64,000 nucleotides of DNA. Origin: Agrococcus jejuensis (lineage in GTDB: Bacteria; Actinomycetota; Actinomycetes; Actinomycetales; Microbacteriaceae). Shown in pieces: positions 1 through 8,117 of this stretch. Within the stretch, counting starts at the first letter, position 1. Each line of letters starts with the position of its first letter. The translations under genes were made by a program, and so were the position numbers. Under the pieces are notes generated by a model. That model was not told the DNA's origin. It was given only the letters and a program-made list of their open reading frames with translations, and searched no databases. The stretch covers positions 1,054,001 to 1,118,000 of the forward strand of contig NZ_LT629695.1 in assembly GCF_900099705.1 (NCBI RefSeq), in the 5' to 3' direction.

Positions 1-520
1 CCGCAGGACATGCCTGCTGAGCTTCGGCGAAGTGATGTCGATCTGCCCGCGGCCCAGGCTCGATGTCCTGTGCACTGCCGAGCAGTGAGCCGCGATCCGC
101 GGCGTCTGCAACCTGACGATTCTCGCACGGAGTGAGGAGTGCGTGCAACCCGGGCGTGTCGCATCGTCCGCCACGGTGGATCCTCGGTCGACAGGGGTGC
201 GTCGACGGGGGTCAGCGGGCGGACGATATGCGTGTCCGGCTGACGCCGCCACTGGCTCCGATGGTAGCCCCGGCGTCGTCTGCAGCACCGTCGCTGCTGC
301 CCGGTGGGGACCGCCCCGTCGCCCCTGCGCCGAGTGCGCCCTCGGTGATCTGCGGGCGGGCACTTGACGCCTCTTCATGCACGACGACCGCTCCCCAAGA
401 CCGGTCCTTGAGGTGCGAACGAAGTGAGCCTCGAAAGGTCCCCTCCGAGGACTCGATCCCTGGGACCTCGCTCCGAGGACCGCGCCTCGACCAGCTGGCG
501 AGAGCGCGTACCGTTGCCGC
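1..520. other. Left-edge stretch with no supportable gene
   Basis: I see no convincing coding region here. Short open frames exist on both strands, but none has a good ribosome binding site, a recognisable domain or the strong GC-third-position pattern of the neighbours. From about 410 to 510 the DNA holds repeat-like pieces: an imperfect hairpin around 412-441, two copies of CTCCGAGGAC at 443-452 and 471-480, and a REP-like fragment (CCTCGACCAGCTGGCGAG) at about 486-503. The segment could be the remnant of a decayed gene, or the promoter region of hutG. Confidence 0.5.
444..457. promoter_or_regulatory. Possible HutR operator upstream of hutG
   Basis: TCCGAGGACTCGAT shares 10 of 14 positions with the perfect palindrome TCCGAGATCTCGGA found between hutH and the IclR-type regulator at 6160-6173. 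It lies about 63 bp before the hutG start. A shared operator would explain how the plus-strand hutG and the minus-strand hutHUI are co-regulated. The match is degenerate and sits in a repeat-like stretch, so chance similarity is possible. Confidence 0.35.
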
Positions 521-1456
521 ATGGGCGACGACGCACGCGAGACCGCACGAGCCAGCCGCGACGCCATGCACGTCGACCCGCTGTGGTCGCGCGCCGGCGG
601 CTGGCCCGACCTCGGCGTCGAGGCCGTCGACGCCGTGCTCGTGGGCATCGGCACGCACGCGACGAGCATCTCCCCCACGGGCGCGCACGCGACGCCCCTC
701 GCGATCCGCGAGGCCCTCGCGAGGTTCTCCGCCCACGCCGCGGGCGCGGGCATCGACGCGCTGCGCATCGCCGACGCCGGCGACGCGGTCGACCCCGACG
801 GCGACGAGGCCGCCGCCGCCGACCTCGTCGCGACCGCCGTCGCCCGCTCGCGCCTCGCGATCGTGCTCGGCGGCGACAACGCCGCCACCGTGCCCGCAGC
901 CCTCGGCGCGTGGAGCGGCGCGGGCTCGCGCCCCTCCGACGCCGGCCTCATCACCCTGGACGCGCACCATGACCTGCGCGACGGCCGCTCGAACGGCTCC
1001 CCCGTGCGGCGTCTCGTCGAGGCGGGGCTCGAGGGCTCGCGCATCGTGCAGGTGGGCATCCAGGACTTCGCGAACTCGCACGCCTACGCGCAGCGCGCCG
1101 CCGACCTCGGCATCGCCGTCGAGACGCGTGCTGCCGTCGAGGAGGAGCCCGTCGGCGCGGTCGTGCAGCGCGCCCTGACGATCGCGGGCGGCGCGAGCGG
1201 GCCCATCCACGTCGACGTCGACGTCGACGTCGTCGATCGCGCGGCCGCGCCCGGCTGCCCCGCATCGGTGCCCGGCGGCATCTCGGCATGGCGTCTGCGC
1301 TCGCTCGTGCGGTTCCTGGCGCGCGACCCGCGCGTGCGATCGATCGACCTCACGGAGGTGGATGCGACGGCCGACGCCGCCGACGGCCGCACCGTGCGCC
1401 TCGCGGCGCTGTGCGTGCTCGAGGCCCTCGCCGGGCTCGCGGAGCGGGAAGGGTAG
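521..1456 (+). CDS. hutG: Formimidoylglutamase (HutG), arginase/agmatinase fold
   Basis: Hydrolyses N-formimidoyl-L-glutamate to glutamate and formamide, the last step of the histidine degradation pathway encoded here. The 311-aa length fits the ureohydrolase family. Two metal-binding blocks are clear: LDAHHD at about residues 146-151 and HVDVDVDVVD at 230-239. The first block reads GGDNAAT, with Asn (residue 120) where many family members have His; I think this is a subfamily trait, but I cannot test it. ATG is the first plausible start. The gene is alone on the plus strand and faces hutI, from which it is separated by an inverted REP-like pair. The context (hutHUI plus regulator) supports formimidoylglutamase over agmatinase. 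Confidence 0.85.
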   Translation: MGDDARETARASRDAMHVDPLWSRAGGWPDLGVEAVDAVLVGIGTHATSISPTGAHATPLAIREALARFSAHAAGAGIDALRIADAGDAVDPDGDEAAAADLVATAVARSRLAIVLGGDNAATVPAALGAWSGAGSRPSDAGLITLDAHHDLRDGRSNGSPVRRLVEAGLEGSRIVQVGIQDFANSHAYAQRAADLGIAVETRAAVEEEPVGAVVQRALTIAGGASGPIHVDVDVDVVDRAAAPGCPASVPGGISAWRLRSLVRFLARDPRVRSIDLTEVDATADAADGRTVRLAALCVLEALAGLAEREG

Positions 1457-1487
1457 GGCTCGCCCTCCCACCGCTCCTAGGGCGCTC

Positions 1488-1660
1488 GCTCCCCCACCAG
1501 CTGGTCGAGGAGCGCGCGAGCGCAGCGAGCACGCGTCACGAGACCACGCGACCGCACCTCCTGCCCAGCCACGCGCGTGGTCGCGTCGAGCGAGCACCGC
1601 ACGTGGTCTCGTGACGGCTGCAGCCTTCGGCTGCGGCCTCCTCGACCAGCTGGTGGGAGC
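1488..1660. repeat. Inverted pair of REP-like palindromic elements
   Basis: Two ~60-bp units lie head to head, 1488-1549 and 1600-1660. Both share the outer core CCACCAGCTGGTCGAGGA and the inner core GTCACGAGACCACG, in opposite orientation, with a GC-rich variable middle. A further partial copy lies between them. The pair fills the space between the convergent ends of hutG and hutI, so it may act as a bidirectional terminator. The core resembles dispersed intergenic repeats that I associate with Microbacteriaceae genomes (from memory). Confidence 0.75.
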
Positions 1661-1678
1661 GGCACTGGCGAGCGACCG

Positions 1679-2863
1679 TCAGACCACCCGCTCGCCCGCC
1701 CTCCAGACGGCGTGCGTCAGCGGGACGCCCGGGCGGTAGGCGAGGTGCGCTGCCGAAGGGGCATCGAGCACGTGCAGGTCGGCGCGGGCGCCGACGCGGA
1801 TGCGGCCGAGGTCCGGCAGGCCCGGCGCCGGCTCGTCGCGACCGAGCGCGATGGCGCCGCCGAGCGTGGCGGCCCGCACCGCCTCCGCGACCGTCAGCCG
1901 CTGCTGCAGCACCGCCGTCGCGACGCAGAACGCCATCGACGTCGTGTACGACGTGCCGGGGTTCGCGTTCGACGCGATCGCGATGACCGCGCCCGCGTCG
2001 ACGAGCGCCCGAGCGGGCGCGAACGGCATGCGCGTCGACAGGTCGCACGCGGGCAGCAGCGTCGCGACCGTGCCGCGCGCCCCACCCGTCCACGAGCCCG
2101 CGAGCATCCCGATCTCGTCGTCGGACACGAAGCCCACGTGGTCGACGCTGGCCGCGCCGAGCTCGACCGCGAGCGCCACCCCCGGCCCGGGCCCGAGCTG
2201 GTTGCCGTGCACGCGCAGCGCGAGCCCCGCATCCCGCCCCGCGAGCAGCACGCGGCGCGACTGCACCTCGTCGAACGCGCCGCGCTCGCAGAACACGTCG
2301 ATCGCGTCGACGTGCGGGCGCACGGCGTCGAGCATGGGCCCGACGACCTCGTCGAGATAGCCGTCGGCATCGCGACCGTCGGGCACGAGGTGCGCGCCGA
2401 GGAACGTCACGGCATCCGCGCGCGACCGCGCGATGCGCGCCGAGCGCGCCTCGTCGGCGACCGTGAGCCCGTAGCCCGTCTTCGTCTCGAACGCCGTCGT
2501 GCCGCCGCGCAGCATCTCGCCGACGAGCCTGTCGTAGCGGCCCTGCAGCTCGGCATCCGACGCCGCCCGCGTCGCCGCGACCGTCGTCGCGATGCCGCCG
2601 GCGGCGTACGCCTCCCCCGCCATGCGCGCCTCGAACTCCGCGCCGCGGTCGCCTGCGAACACGAGGTGCGTGTGGCTGTCGACCCAGCCGGGCAGCGCCG
2701 CCCGACCCTCGACGTCGACGCGTGCATCCGCCGCCGGCGCATCCGCCGCGGCCCCGACCCACGCGACGACGTCGCCGTCGAGCACGACCGCCGCGTCGAC
2801 GACGCGACCGGGAGCGTCGTTCGTCGTCAGCTCGGCGATGCCCGTCACGAGGGTCGACGACAT
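1679..2863 (-). CDS. hutI: Imidazolonepropionase (HutI)
   Basis: Opens the imidazolone ring to give N-formimidoyl-L-glutamate, the HutG substrate. The 394-aa protein is an amidohydrolase TIM barrel with the early metal motif [10 protein letters not shown] (about residues 61-70), FLGAHLVP, the HGNQ histidine and a late ASNANPGTS segment typical of this enzyme. Third gene of the minus-strand hutHUI operon. Its ATG shares one base with the hutU stop (TGATG), so translation is probably coupled. No key residue seems to be missing. Confidence 0.95.
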   Translation of the reverse strand: MSSTLVTGIAELTTNDAPGRVVDAAVVLDGDVVAWVGAAADAPAADARVDVEGRAALPGWVDSHTHLVFAGDRGAEFEARMAGEAYAAGGIATTVAATRAASDAELQGRYDRLVGEMLRGGTTAFETKTGYGLTVADEARSARIARSRADAVTFLGAHLVPDGRDADGYLDEVVGPMLDAVRPHVDAIDVFCERGAFDEVQSRRVLLAGRDAGLALRVHGNQLGPGPGVALAVELGAASVDHVGFVSDDEIGMLAGSWTGGARGTVATLLPACDLSTRMPFAPARALVDAGAVIAIASNANPGTSYTTSMAFCVATAVLQQRLTVAEAVRAATLGGAIALGRDEPAPGLPDLGRIRVGARADLHVLDAPSAAHLAYRPGVPLTHAVWRAGERVV

Positions 2864-4533
2864 CAGCGCTCCCGCATGGGGATGCGGATGCCGTGCGCGT
2901 CGGCGAACGCGTCGGCCTCCTCGTAGCCCGCGTCCGCGTGCCGCAGCACGCCCATGGCGGGGTCGTTGCGCAGCACGGCCTCGAGGCGCTCGGCCGCGAG
3001 CGGCGTGCCGTCGGCGACCGTCACCTGGCCCGCGTGGATCGAACGGCCCATGCCGACGCCGCCGCCGTGATGGATCGACACCCAGCTCGCACCCGACGCC
3101 GTCGCGGTGAGCGCGTTCAGCAGCGGCCAGTCGGCGATGGCGTCGGAGCCGTCCTTCATCGCCTCCGTCTCGCGGTACGGGCTCGCGACCGATCCCGCGT
3201 CGAGGTGGTCGCGGCCGATGACGATGGGCGCGGACACCTCGCCCGACGCGACCATCTCGTTGAAGCGCAGACCCGCGAGGTGCCGCTGCTCGGCGCCGAG
3301 CCAGCAGATGCGGGCGGGCAGCCCCTGGTACGCGACGCGCTCGCCCGCGAGCTCGATCCAGCGGCGCAGGTGCGGGTCGTCGCCGAAGAGCTCGAGGATC
3401 GCCGCGTCGGTCTTCGCGATGTCCTCAGGGTCGCCCGACAGCGCCACCCAGCGGAACGGACCCTTGCCCACGGCGAAGAGCGGACGGATGTAGGCAGGCA
3501 CGAACCCGGGGAAGTCGAACGCCCGCGCGTACCCGCCCTCACGCGCCTCGGCCCGCAGGGAGTTGCCGTAGTCGAAGACCTCGGCGCCCCCGTCCTGGAA
3601 GCCGACCATCGCCTCGACGTGCCGCGCCATCGAGGCGCGCGCCGCCGCGACGAAGCCCTCCGGGTCGCGCGTCCGCGCAGCATCCCAGTCCTCGAACGCC
3701 ACCTCGCTCGGCAGGTACGCCAGCGGGTCGTGGGCGCTCGTCTGGTCGGTGACGACGTCGATCGGCGCACCCATCGCGAGCAGCTGCGGCACGAGGTCGG
3801 CGGCGTTGCCGAGCACGCCGATCGACAGCGCCCGACCCTCGTCGCGCGCGGCGACGGCGCGGGCGAGCGCATCCTCGACCGAGTCGGCCTGCTCGTCGAG
3901 GTAGCGGTGCTCGATGCGGCGGGCGATGCGCGACGCATCCACCTCGATGCAGATCGCGACGCCGCCCTGCATCGTCACGGCGAGCGGCTGCGCGCCGCCC
4001 ATGCCGCCGAGGCCGGCCGTGAGCGTGATGGTGCCGGCGAGCGACTCGCGGCCGAGCGCGCGCGCGACGGCGCCGAACGTCTCGTACGTGCCCTGCAGGA
4101 TGCCCTGCGTGCCGATGTAGATCCACGAGCCGGCCGTCATCTGGCCGTACATCATGAGGCCCGCGGCCTCGAGGCGGCGCAGCTCGGGCCACGTCGCCCA
4201 GTCGCCGACGAGGTTCGAGTTGGCGATGAGCACGCGCGGTGCCCGCTCGTGCGTGCGCAGCACGCCCACGGGCTTGCCGGACTGCACGAGCAGCGTCTCG
4301 TCGTCGGCGAGGGTCTCGAGCGTGCGCACGATCGCGTCGAACGCCTCCCACGACCTGGCGGCCTTGCCGGTGCCGCCGTAGACCACGAGCGCGTCGGGGT
4401 GCTCGGCGACCTCGGGGTCGAGGTTGTTCTGCAGCATGCGCAGCACGGCCTCCTGCTGCCACCCCTTCGTGTGCAGCTGCGTGCCGCGGTGCGCGCGCAC
4501 GGGGCGCGGGCCGCTCGTGGTGGGACCGGTCAT
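2863..4533 (-). CDS. hutU: Urocanate hydratase (HutU)
   Basis: Adds water to urocanate to form 4-imidazolone-5-propanoate, using tightly bound NAD+. The family signature [16 protein letters not shown] is present near the middle, and ARICWLG carries the expected catalytic-site Cys. The 556-aa length matches the family. The same frame stays open far upstream; I chose the ATG at 4533 because it gives the family N-terminus ([17 protein letters not shown]) and overlaps the hutH stop by 4 bp (ATGA). Middle gene of hutHUI. Confidence 0.96.
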   Translation of the reverse strand: MTGPTTSGPRPVRAHRGTQLHTKGWQQEAVLRMLQNNLDPEVAEHPDALVVYGGTGKAARSWEAFDAIVRTLETLADDETLLVQSGKPVGVLRTHERAPRVLIANSNLVGDWATWPELRRLEAAGLMMYGQMTAGSWIYIGTQGILQGTYETFGAVARALGRESLAGTITLTAGLGGMGGAQPLAVTMQGGVAICIEVDASRIARRIEHRYLDEQADSVEDALARAVAARDEGRALSIGVLGNAADLVPQLLAMGAPIDVVTDQTSAHDPLAYLPSEVAFEDWDAARTRDPEGFVAAARASMARHVEAMVGFQDGGAEVFDYGNSLRAEAREGGYARAFDFPGFVPAYIRPLFAVGKGPFRWVALSGDPEDIAKTDAAILELFGDDPHLRRWIELAGERVAYQGLPARICWLGAEQRHLAGLRFNEMVASGEVSAPIVIGRDHLDAGSVASPYRETEAMKDGSDAIADWPLLNALTATASGASWVSIHHGGGVGMGRSIHAGQVTVADGTPLAAERLEAVLRNDPAMGVLRHADAGYEEADAFADAHGIRIPMRER

Positions 4534-6104
4534 CGGTCGCTCCTTCCGTGGGCGTCGGCGGTCGCCGGCGCGAGTCGTGGGTCGAGCTCGTGGATGCGGG
4601 ACGCGGCGAGCAGCGCGCCCGACGCGACGAGGGCGCGCACGCCCGCGATGTCGGGCGCGAGGAACCGGTCGGGCCCGGCCCCGGGGACGCGCTCGCGGAT
4701 CGCCGCGATCGCCGCGCCGGTGCGCTCGCCGGGGGCGGCGGCCCGCAGCTCGATGCCGCGCGCGGCGGTCATGGCCTCGATGGCGAGCACCTGCTCGAGC
4801 CCGTCGATCGCGCGGCGCAGCTTGCGCGCGGCGCCCCATCCCATCGACACGTGGTCCTCCTGCATCGCGCTCGACGGGATCGAGTCGACGGAGGCGGGCA
4901 CGGCGAGGCGCTTGAGCTCCGAGACGATGCCGGCCTGCGTGTACTGGGCGATCATGAGGCCCGAGTCGACGCCGGGCTCGGCGGCGAGGAACGGCGGCAG
5001 GCCGTGGCTGCGCGCGGGGTCGAGGAAGCGGTCGGTGCGGCGCTCGCTCATCGAGGCGACGTCGGCGACGACGATCGCGAGGAAGTCGAGCACGGCCGCG
5101 ACGGGCGCGCCGTGGAAGTTGCCGTTCGACACGATGCGGCCGTCGAGCGTCACGACGGGGTTGTCGATCGCCGAGACGAGCTCGACGGCGGCGACGCGTG
5201 CTGCGTGCTCGGCGGTGTCGCGGGCCGTGCCGTGCACCTGCGGCGCGCAGCGCAGCGAGTACGCGTCCTGCACGCGCGTGTCCTCGGGGCCGGCGTGGCT
5301 CGCGACGATGGGGCTGCCGGCGAGGAGGCCGTGGATGCGCGCGGCGCTCGCCGCCTGCCCCGCGTGCGGGCGCAGGGCCTGGAGGTCGGCGGCGAAGGGC
5401 GAGTCGGTGCCGAGCAACCCCTCGACGCTCATGGCGGCGGCGAGGTCGGCGGTGTCGAGCAGGCGGTCGAGGTCGGCGAGCGCGAGGCACAGCATGCCGA
5501 GCATGCCGTCGGTGCCGTTCACGAGGGCGAGACCCTCCTTCTCGGCGAGCACGACGGGCACGATGCCGGCGGCGGCGAGCGCCTCGGCGGCGGGCTGCAC
5601 GACGCCGTCGACGCGCACCTCGCCCTCGCCCATGAGTGCGAGCGCCACGTGCGACAGCGGCGCGAGGTCGCCGGAGCAGCCGAGCGAGCCGTATTCGCCG
5701 ATCACGGGATGGATGGCCGCGTTCAGCAGTGCCGCGTACGTCTCGACGACGATCGGGCGCACGCCCGTGCGGCCGGTCGCGAGCGTGCGCAGACGCAGCA
5801 GCATGAGGGCGCGCACGACCTCGTCCTCGACGGGCGTGCCCGACGAGGCGGCGTGGCTGCGGATGAGCGACTGCTGCAGGCGCGTGCGGTCGGCGGGCGC
5901 GATCGCCGTCGTCGCGAGGGCGCCGAACCCGGTCGAGATGCCGTAGTGCGGGCGGTCGTCGTCGGCGAGCGCGTCGACGAGCGCGCGCGTCTCGGCGACG
6001 GCCGCGAGCGCGTCGGGGTGGATGCGCACGCGTGCGCCGTGCCTGGCGACCGCGACGACGTCGGCGGCGGCGAGGGGCCGAGCCCCGATGACGATGTCCT
6101 GCAT
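4530..6104 (-). CDS. hutH: Histidine ammonia-lyase (HutH)
   Basis: Deaminates L-histidine to trans-urocanate and starts the pathway. The 524-aa protein has the aromatic ammonia-lyase fold and [12 protein letters not shown] around residues 139-150. The tripeptide that cyclises to the MIO cofactor is therefore Cys143-Ser-Gly rather than Ala-Ser-Gly; the Ser-Gly essential for the ring is intact, and Cys at the first position occurs in other lyases of this family. Other family marks include YGISTGFG (residues 54-61) and SNGNFHG. First gene of the hutHUI operon, next to the operator at 6160-6173 and divergent from the regulator. Confidence 0.96.
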   Translation of the reverse strand: MQDIVIGARPLAAADVVAVARHGARVRIHPDALAAVAETRALVDALADDDRPHYGISTGFGALATTAIAPADRTRLQQSLIRSHAASSGTPVEDEVVRALMLLRLRTLATGRTGVRPIVVETYAALLNAAIHPVIGEYGSLGCSGDLAPLSHVALALMGEGEVRVDGVVQPAAEALAAAGIVPVVLAEKEGLALVNGTDGMLGMLCLALADLDRLLDTADLAAAMSVEGLLGTDSPFAADLQALRPHAGQAASAARIHGLLAGSPIVASHAGPEDTRVQDAYSLRCAPQVHGTARDTAEHAARVAAVELVSAIDNPVVTLDGRIVSNGNFHGAPVAAVLDFLAIVVADVASMSERRTDRFLDPARSHGLPPFLAAEPGVDSGLMIAQYTQAGIVSELKRLAVPASVDSIPSSAMQEDHVSMGWGAARKLRRAIDGLEQVLAIEAMTAARGIELRAAAPGERTGAAIAAIRERVPGAGPDRFLAPDIAGVRALVASGALLAASRIHELDPRLAPATADAHGRSDR

Positions 6105-6159
6105 GCCTCCATCTCAGCGGCGCGCCCCTCGGCGCGCAGCAGCCCGTGGGATGCTGGTG

Positions 6160-6173
6160 TCCGAGATCTCGGA
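6160..6173. promoter_or_regulatory. Palindromic operator between hutH and hutR
   Basis: TCCGAGATCTCGGA is a perfect 14-bp palindrome in the 99-bp gap between the divergent hutH and IclR-type regulator genes. Its layout resembles the 14-bp motif reported for the IclR-type HutR of Corynebacterium resistens (TCTGwwATwCCAGA, from memory). One site could control both directions. A weaker version lies upstream of hutG. Confidence 0.7.
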
Positions 6174-6203
6174 CTCCGCGGGATCGACGAGCCGGAGGTG
6201 CCG

Positions 6204-6998
6204 ATGCCGACGCCGCGCATGCCCGCCGCGCGCCACGCGCTGCGCGTGCTCGCGCTGCTCGCCGAGCACCTCGGCCCCGTGCGCGCGCAGACGATCGCGC
6301 GCGACCTCGGCATCCCGCGCTCGACGACGTACGACCTCCTCGCGGTCATGCGCGACGAGGGCTTCCTCGTGCACTACCCCGAGCTCGGCGCGTGGGGACC
6401 GAGCGCGCGCGTCGCCCGCATCGGCTCGCGCGTCGACGCCGCGACGCGCATCGAGCGGCTCGGCCAGCCGCTGCTCGACCGGCTCGTGCGCGCCTCGCCC
6501 GTGCCCGCGACGGCGCACCTCGCGGTGCTGTCGGGCGTCGACGTGCGATACGCCGGTCGCGGCTCGGGGCGCCGCTCCCCCATGACGGTGTCGAGCGTCG
6601 GCGTGCGGCTGCCCGCCGTGCGCACCGCGACGGGTCGCGCGCTGCTCGCCGCGCTCGACGACGCGCAGGTGCGCGCGCTCGTGCCGCACGACGCCGACCT
6701 CGCAGGCGGCGAGCCCGCGACCCGTGCGGCGCTGGGGCGGATGCTCGCCGACGTGCGCGCCCGCGGCTGGGCGCTCGAGCGCGGCGACGTCGACCCGGCC
6801 TACGGCTCGGTCGCCGCCGCGGCGATCGACGCCGTCGGCGACCCCGTCGCGGGCGTCGGCGTCACGGTGCGCCTCGACGACGCCGACGGCGCCGACGCCT
6901 GGCCCGTGCTGCAGGCGCTCGTCGTCGACGTCGCCCACGACCTCAGCGCCCGCCTCGCGGCGCGACGCTCCCAGCCGACGACCGGCGGGCGGGCGTAG
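6204..6998 (+). CDS. hutR: IclR-family transcriptional regulator, likely HutR
   Basis: 264-aa IclR-type protein. The N-terminal winged helix-turn-helix (about residues 5-65) includes [20 protein letters not shown]; the rest matches the GAF-like effector domain, including [19 protein letters not shown], the usual IclR segment around the ligand pocket. The frame is open far upstream, but ATG 6204 follows GGAGGTG with good spacing and gives the expected family length. It is divergent from hutHUI with a palindrome between them, so it probably senses a histidine pathway intermediate such as urocanate and controls the hut genes. The effector is inference. Confidence 0.88.
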   Translation: MPTPRMPAARHALRVLALLAEHLGPVRAQTIARDLGIPRSTTYDLLAVMRDEGFLVHYPELGAWGPSARVARIGSRVDAATRIERLGQPLLDRLVRASPVPATAHLAVLSGVDVRYAGRGSGRRSPMTVSSVGVRLPAVRTATGRALLAALDDAQVRALVPHDADLAGGEPATRAALGRMLADVRARGWALERGDVDPAYGSVAAAAIDAVGDPVAGVGVTVRLDDADGADAWPVLQALVVDVAHDLSARLAARRSQPTTGGRA

Positions 6999-7008
6999 CG
7001 TCCGGCGC

Positions 7009-7605
7009 GTGCACCGTCTCCGCCGCATCGCCCTCGCCGTCGCGGGCATCGCCGCCCTCGCGGGCTGCGTCGTCGTACCGCCCGCCGCGTCGCCCGTCAC
7101 CGAGCCGCCGGTCGCACCCGCCCCGTCCGCCACCGCGGCGCCGAGCCCGACCCCGACCCTCGCGCCGACGACGCCCTCGCCCACGCCGACCGCGCCCGCC
7201 GCCGGCCCCGCCGTCGTCGACGGCGGCTGCTCGACGGCGTTCCTCGAGGAGGCGATGTTCGGCTACGACGCCACCACGATCCAGCCCGGGTTCACGCCGG
7301 CGAGCGTGCTCGACGGCCTCGCGGTCGCGTGCGCGGCCACCCAGCCGAGCGACATCCTCGACTCCGTCGGCACCTACGCGCTCGCGCTCATCCCCGCGGG
7401 CGACGGCGTGCTCGCCGACCTCGACGCGCGCATCCTCGCCACCGGGCTCGTGCCCAACCAGTTCGTCGCCGGCATCTACGAGGATGCGGTCGGCGACCCG
7501 ATCGCGTTCCTCGAGCCGTTGCCCGACATGATCCGCATCAGCGAGCTCTCGCCCGTGTCCGACGCCGACCTGTGGGTGGCCGTGCAGTGGTACGCGAAGC
7601 CGTGA
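7009..7605 (+). CDS. Small secreted lipoprotein of unknown function
   Basis: 198-aa protein with a classic lipoprotein signal peptide: basic VHRLRR, a hydrophobic run, and the lipobox LAGC (Cys about residue 20). It is followed by a Pro/Ala/Thr-rich linker to about residue 65, then a ~130-aa globular domain with two Cys (GGCST and VACAA) that might pair. I recognise no family. The GTG start lies 11 bp after the hutR stop and is chosen because it opens the signal peptide directly; the ribosome binding site is weak, so it may be read through from hutR. Probably anchored on the outer face of the membrane. Confidence 0.75.
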   Translation: MHRLRRIALAVAGIAALAGCVVVPPAASPVTEPPVAPAPSATAAPSPTPTLAPTTPSPTPTAPAAGPAVVDGGCSTAFLEEAMFGYDATTIQPGFTPASVLDGLAVACAATQPSDILDSVGTYALALIPAGDGVLADLDARILATGLVPNQFVAGIYEDAVGDPIAFLEPLPDMIRISELSPVSDADLWVAVQWYAKP

Positions 7606-7614
7606 GCGGGTGCG

Positions 7615-8076
7615 TCAGAGCGCGCGCGTCATGAAGACGCTGTTCGGGTCGGGCACGTACGAGCCGAACGGCGCGCACGCCGCGAATCCATTGCGGAGGT
7701 AGAGCGCTCGCGCCGGCGCGAAGTACGGCTCGGCGCCCGTCTCGAGGCTCACGCGCGTCGCCCCGCCGGCGACGGCCTCGGCGAGCACGTGGTCGAGCAG
7801 CATTCGCCCGAGCCCCGCACCGCGGCTCGCGCCCGACACGCGCATCGACTTCAGCTCGACGTGGCCGGGCTCGAGCGGCGCGAGCGCGACCGTGCCCTGC
7901 ACGCCGCCGTCGTCGCCGCGCAGCACCCACAGCCGCATGCCCGGCGCGCGCAGCGCCGCGACGTCGAGCGCATGCACCGACTCGGGCGGCGACACGCTGC
8001 GCATGTCGGCGAGGTGCTCGTCGAGGAACGCGACGACGTCGTCGGCGATGGAGGCGTCGAGCGCGATGGCGGGCAC
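7615..8076 (-). CDS. GNAT-family N-acetyltransferase
   Basis: 153-aa GNAT protein. The acetyl-CoA binding motif A is clear (SRGAGLGRMLLDHV, matching R-x-x-G-x-G/A), preceded by the beta-strand HVELKSMRV and followed by YLRNGFAACAPFGSYVPD, typical of small amine or amino-acid acetyltransferases. The start is GTG at 8076; no better ATG gives the family N-terminus. It follows the acyltransferase gene with a 41-bp gap and converges with the lipoprotein gene. Substrate unknown. Confidence 0.85.
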   Translation of the reverse strand: MPAIALDASIADDVVAFLDEHLADMRSVSPPESVHALDVAALRAPGMRLWVLRGDDGGVQGTVALAPLEPGHVELKSMRVSGASRGAGLGRMLLDHVLAEAVAGGATRVSLETGAEPYFAPARALYLRNGFAACAPFGSYVPDPNSVFMTRAL

Positions 8077-8117
8077 GGATGCGACGCTACCGCGACGCGG
8101 ACGCGCCCGATCCCGCG

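Noticed and set aside
143..367. A small plus-strand frame of 74 codons near the left edge
   Set aside because: No ribosome binding site, domain, or neighbour context to support translation.
443..480. Direct repeat CTCCGAGGAC as a CRISPR or iteron-like array
   Set aside because: Only two 10-bp copies, 28 bp apart, with no further units. No CRISPR array, tRNA or rRNA gene was seen anywhere in the window.
212..1597. A minus-strand 461-codon frame opposite hutG
   Set aside because: hutG carries clear ureohydrolase motifs on the plus strand; the reverse frame has no domain and crosses the REP-like pair.
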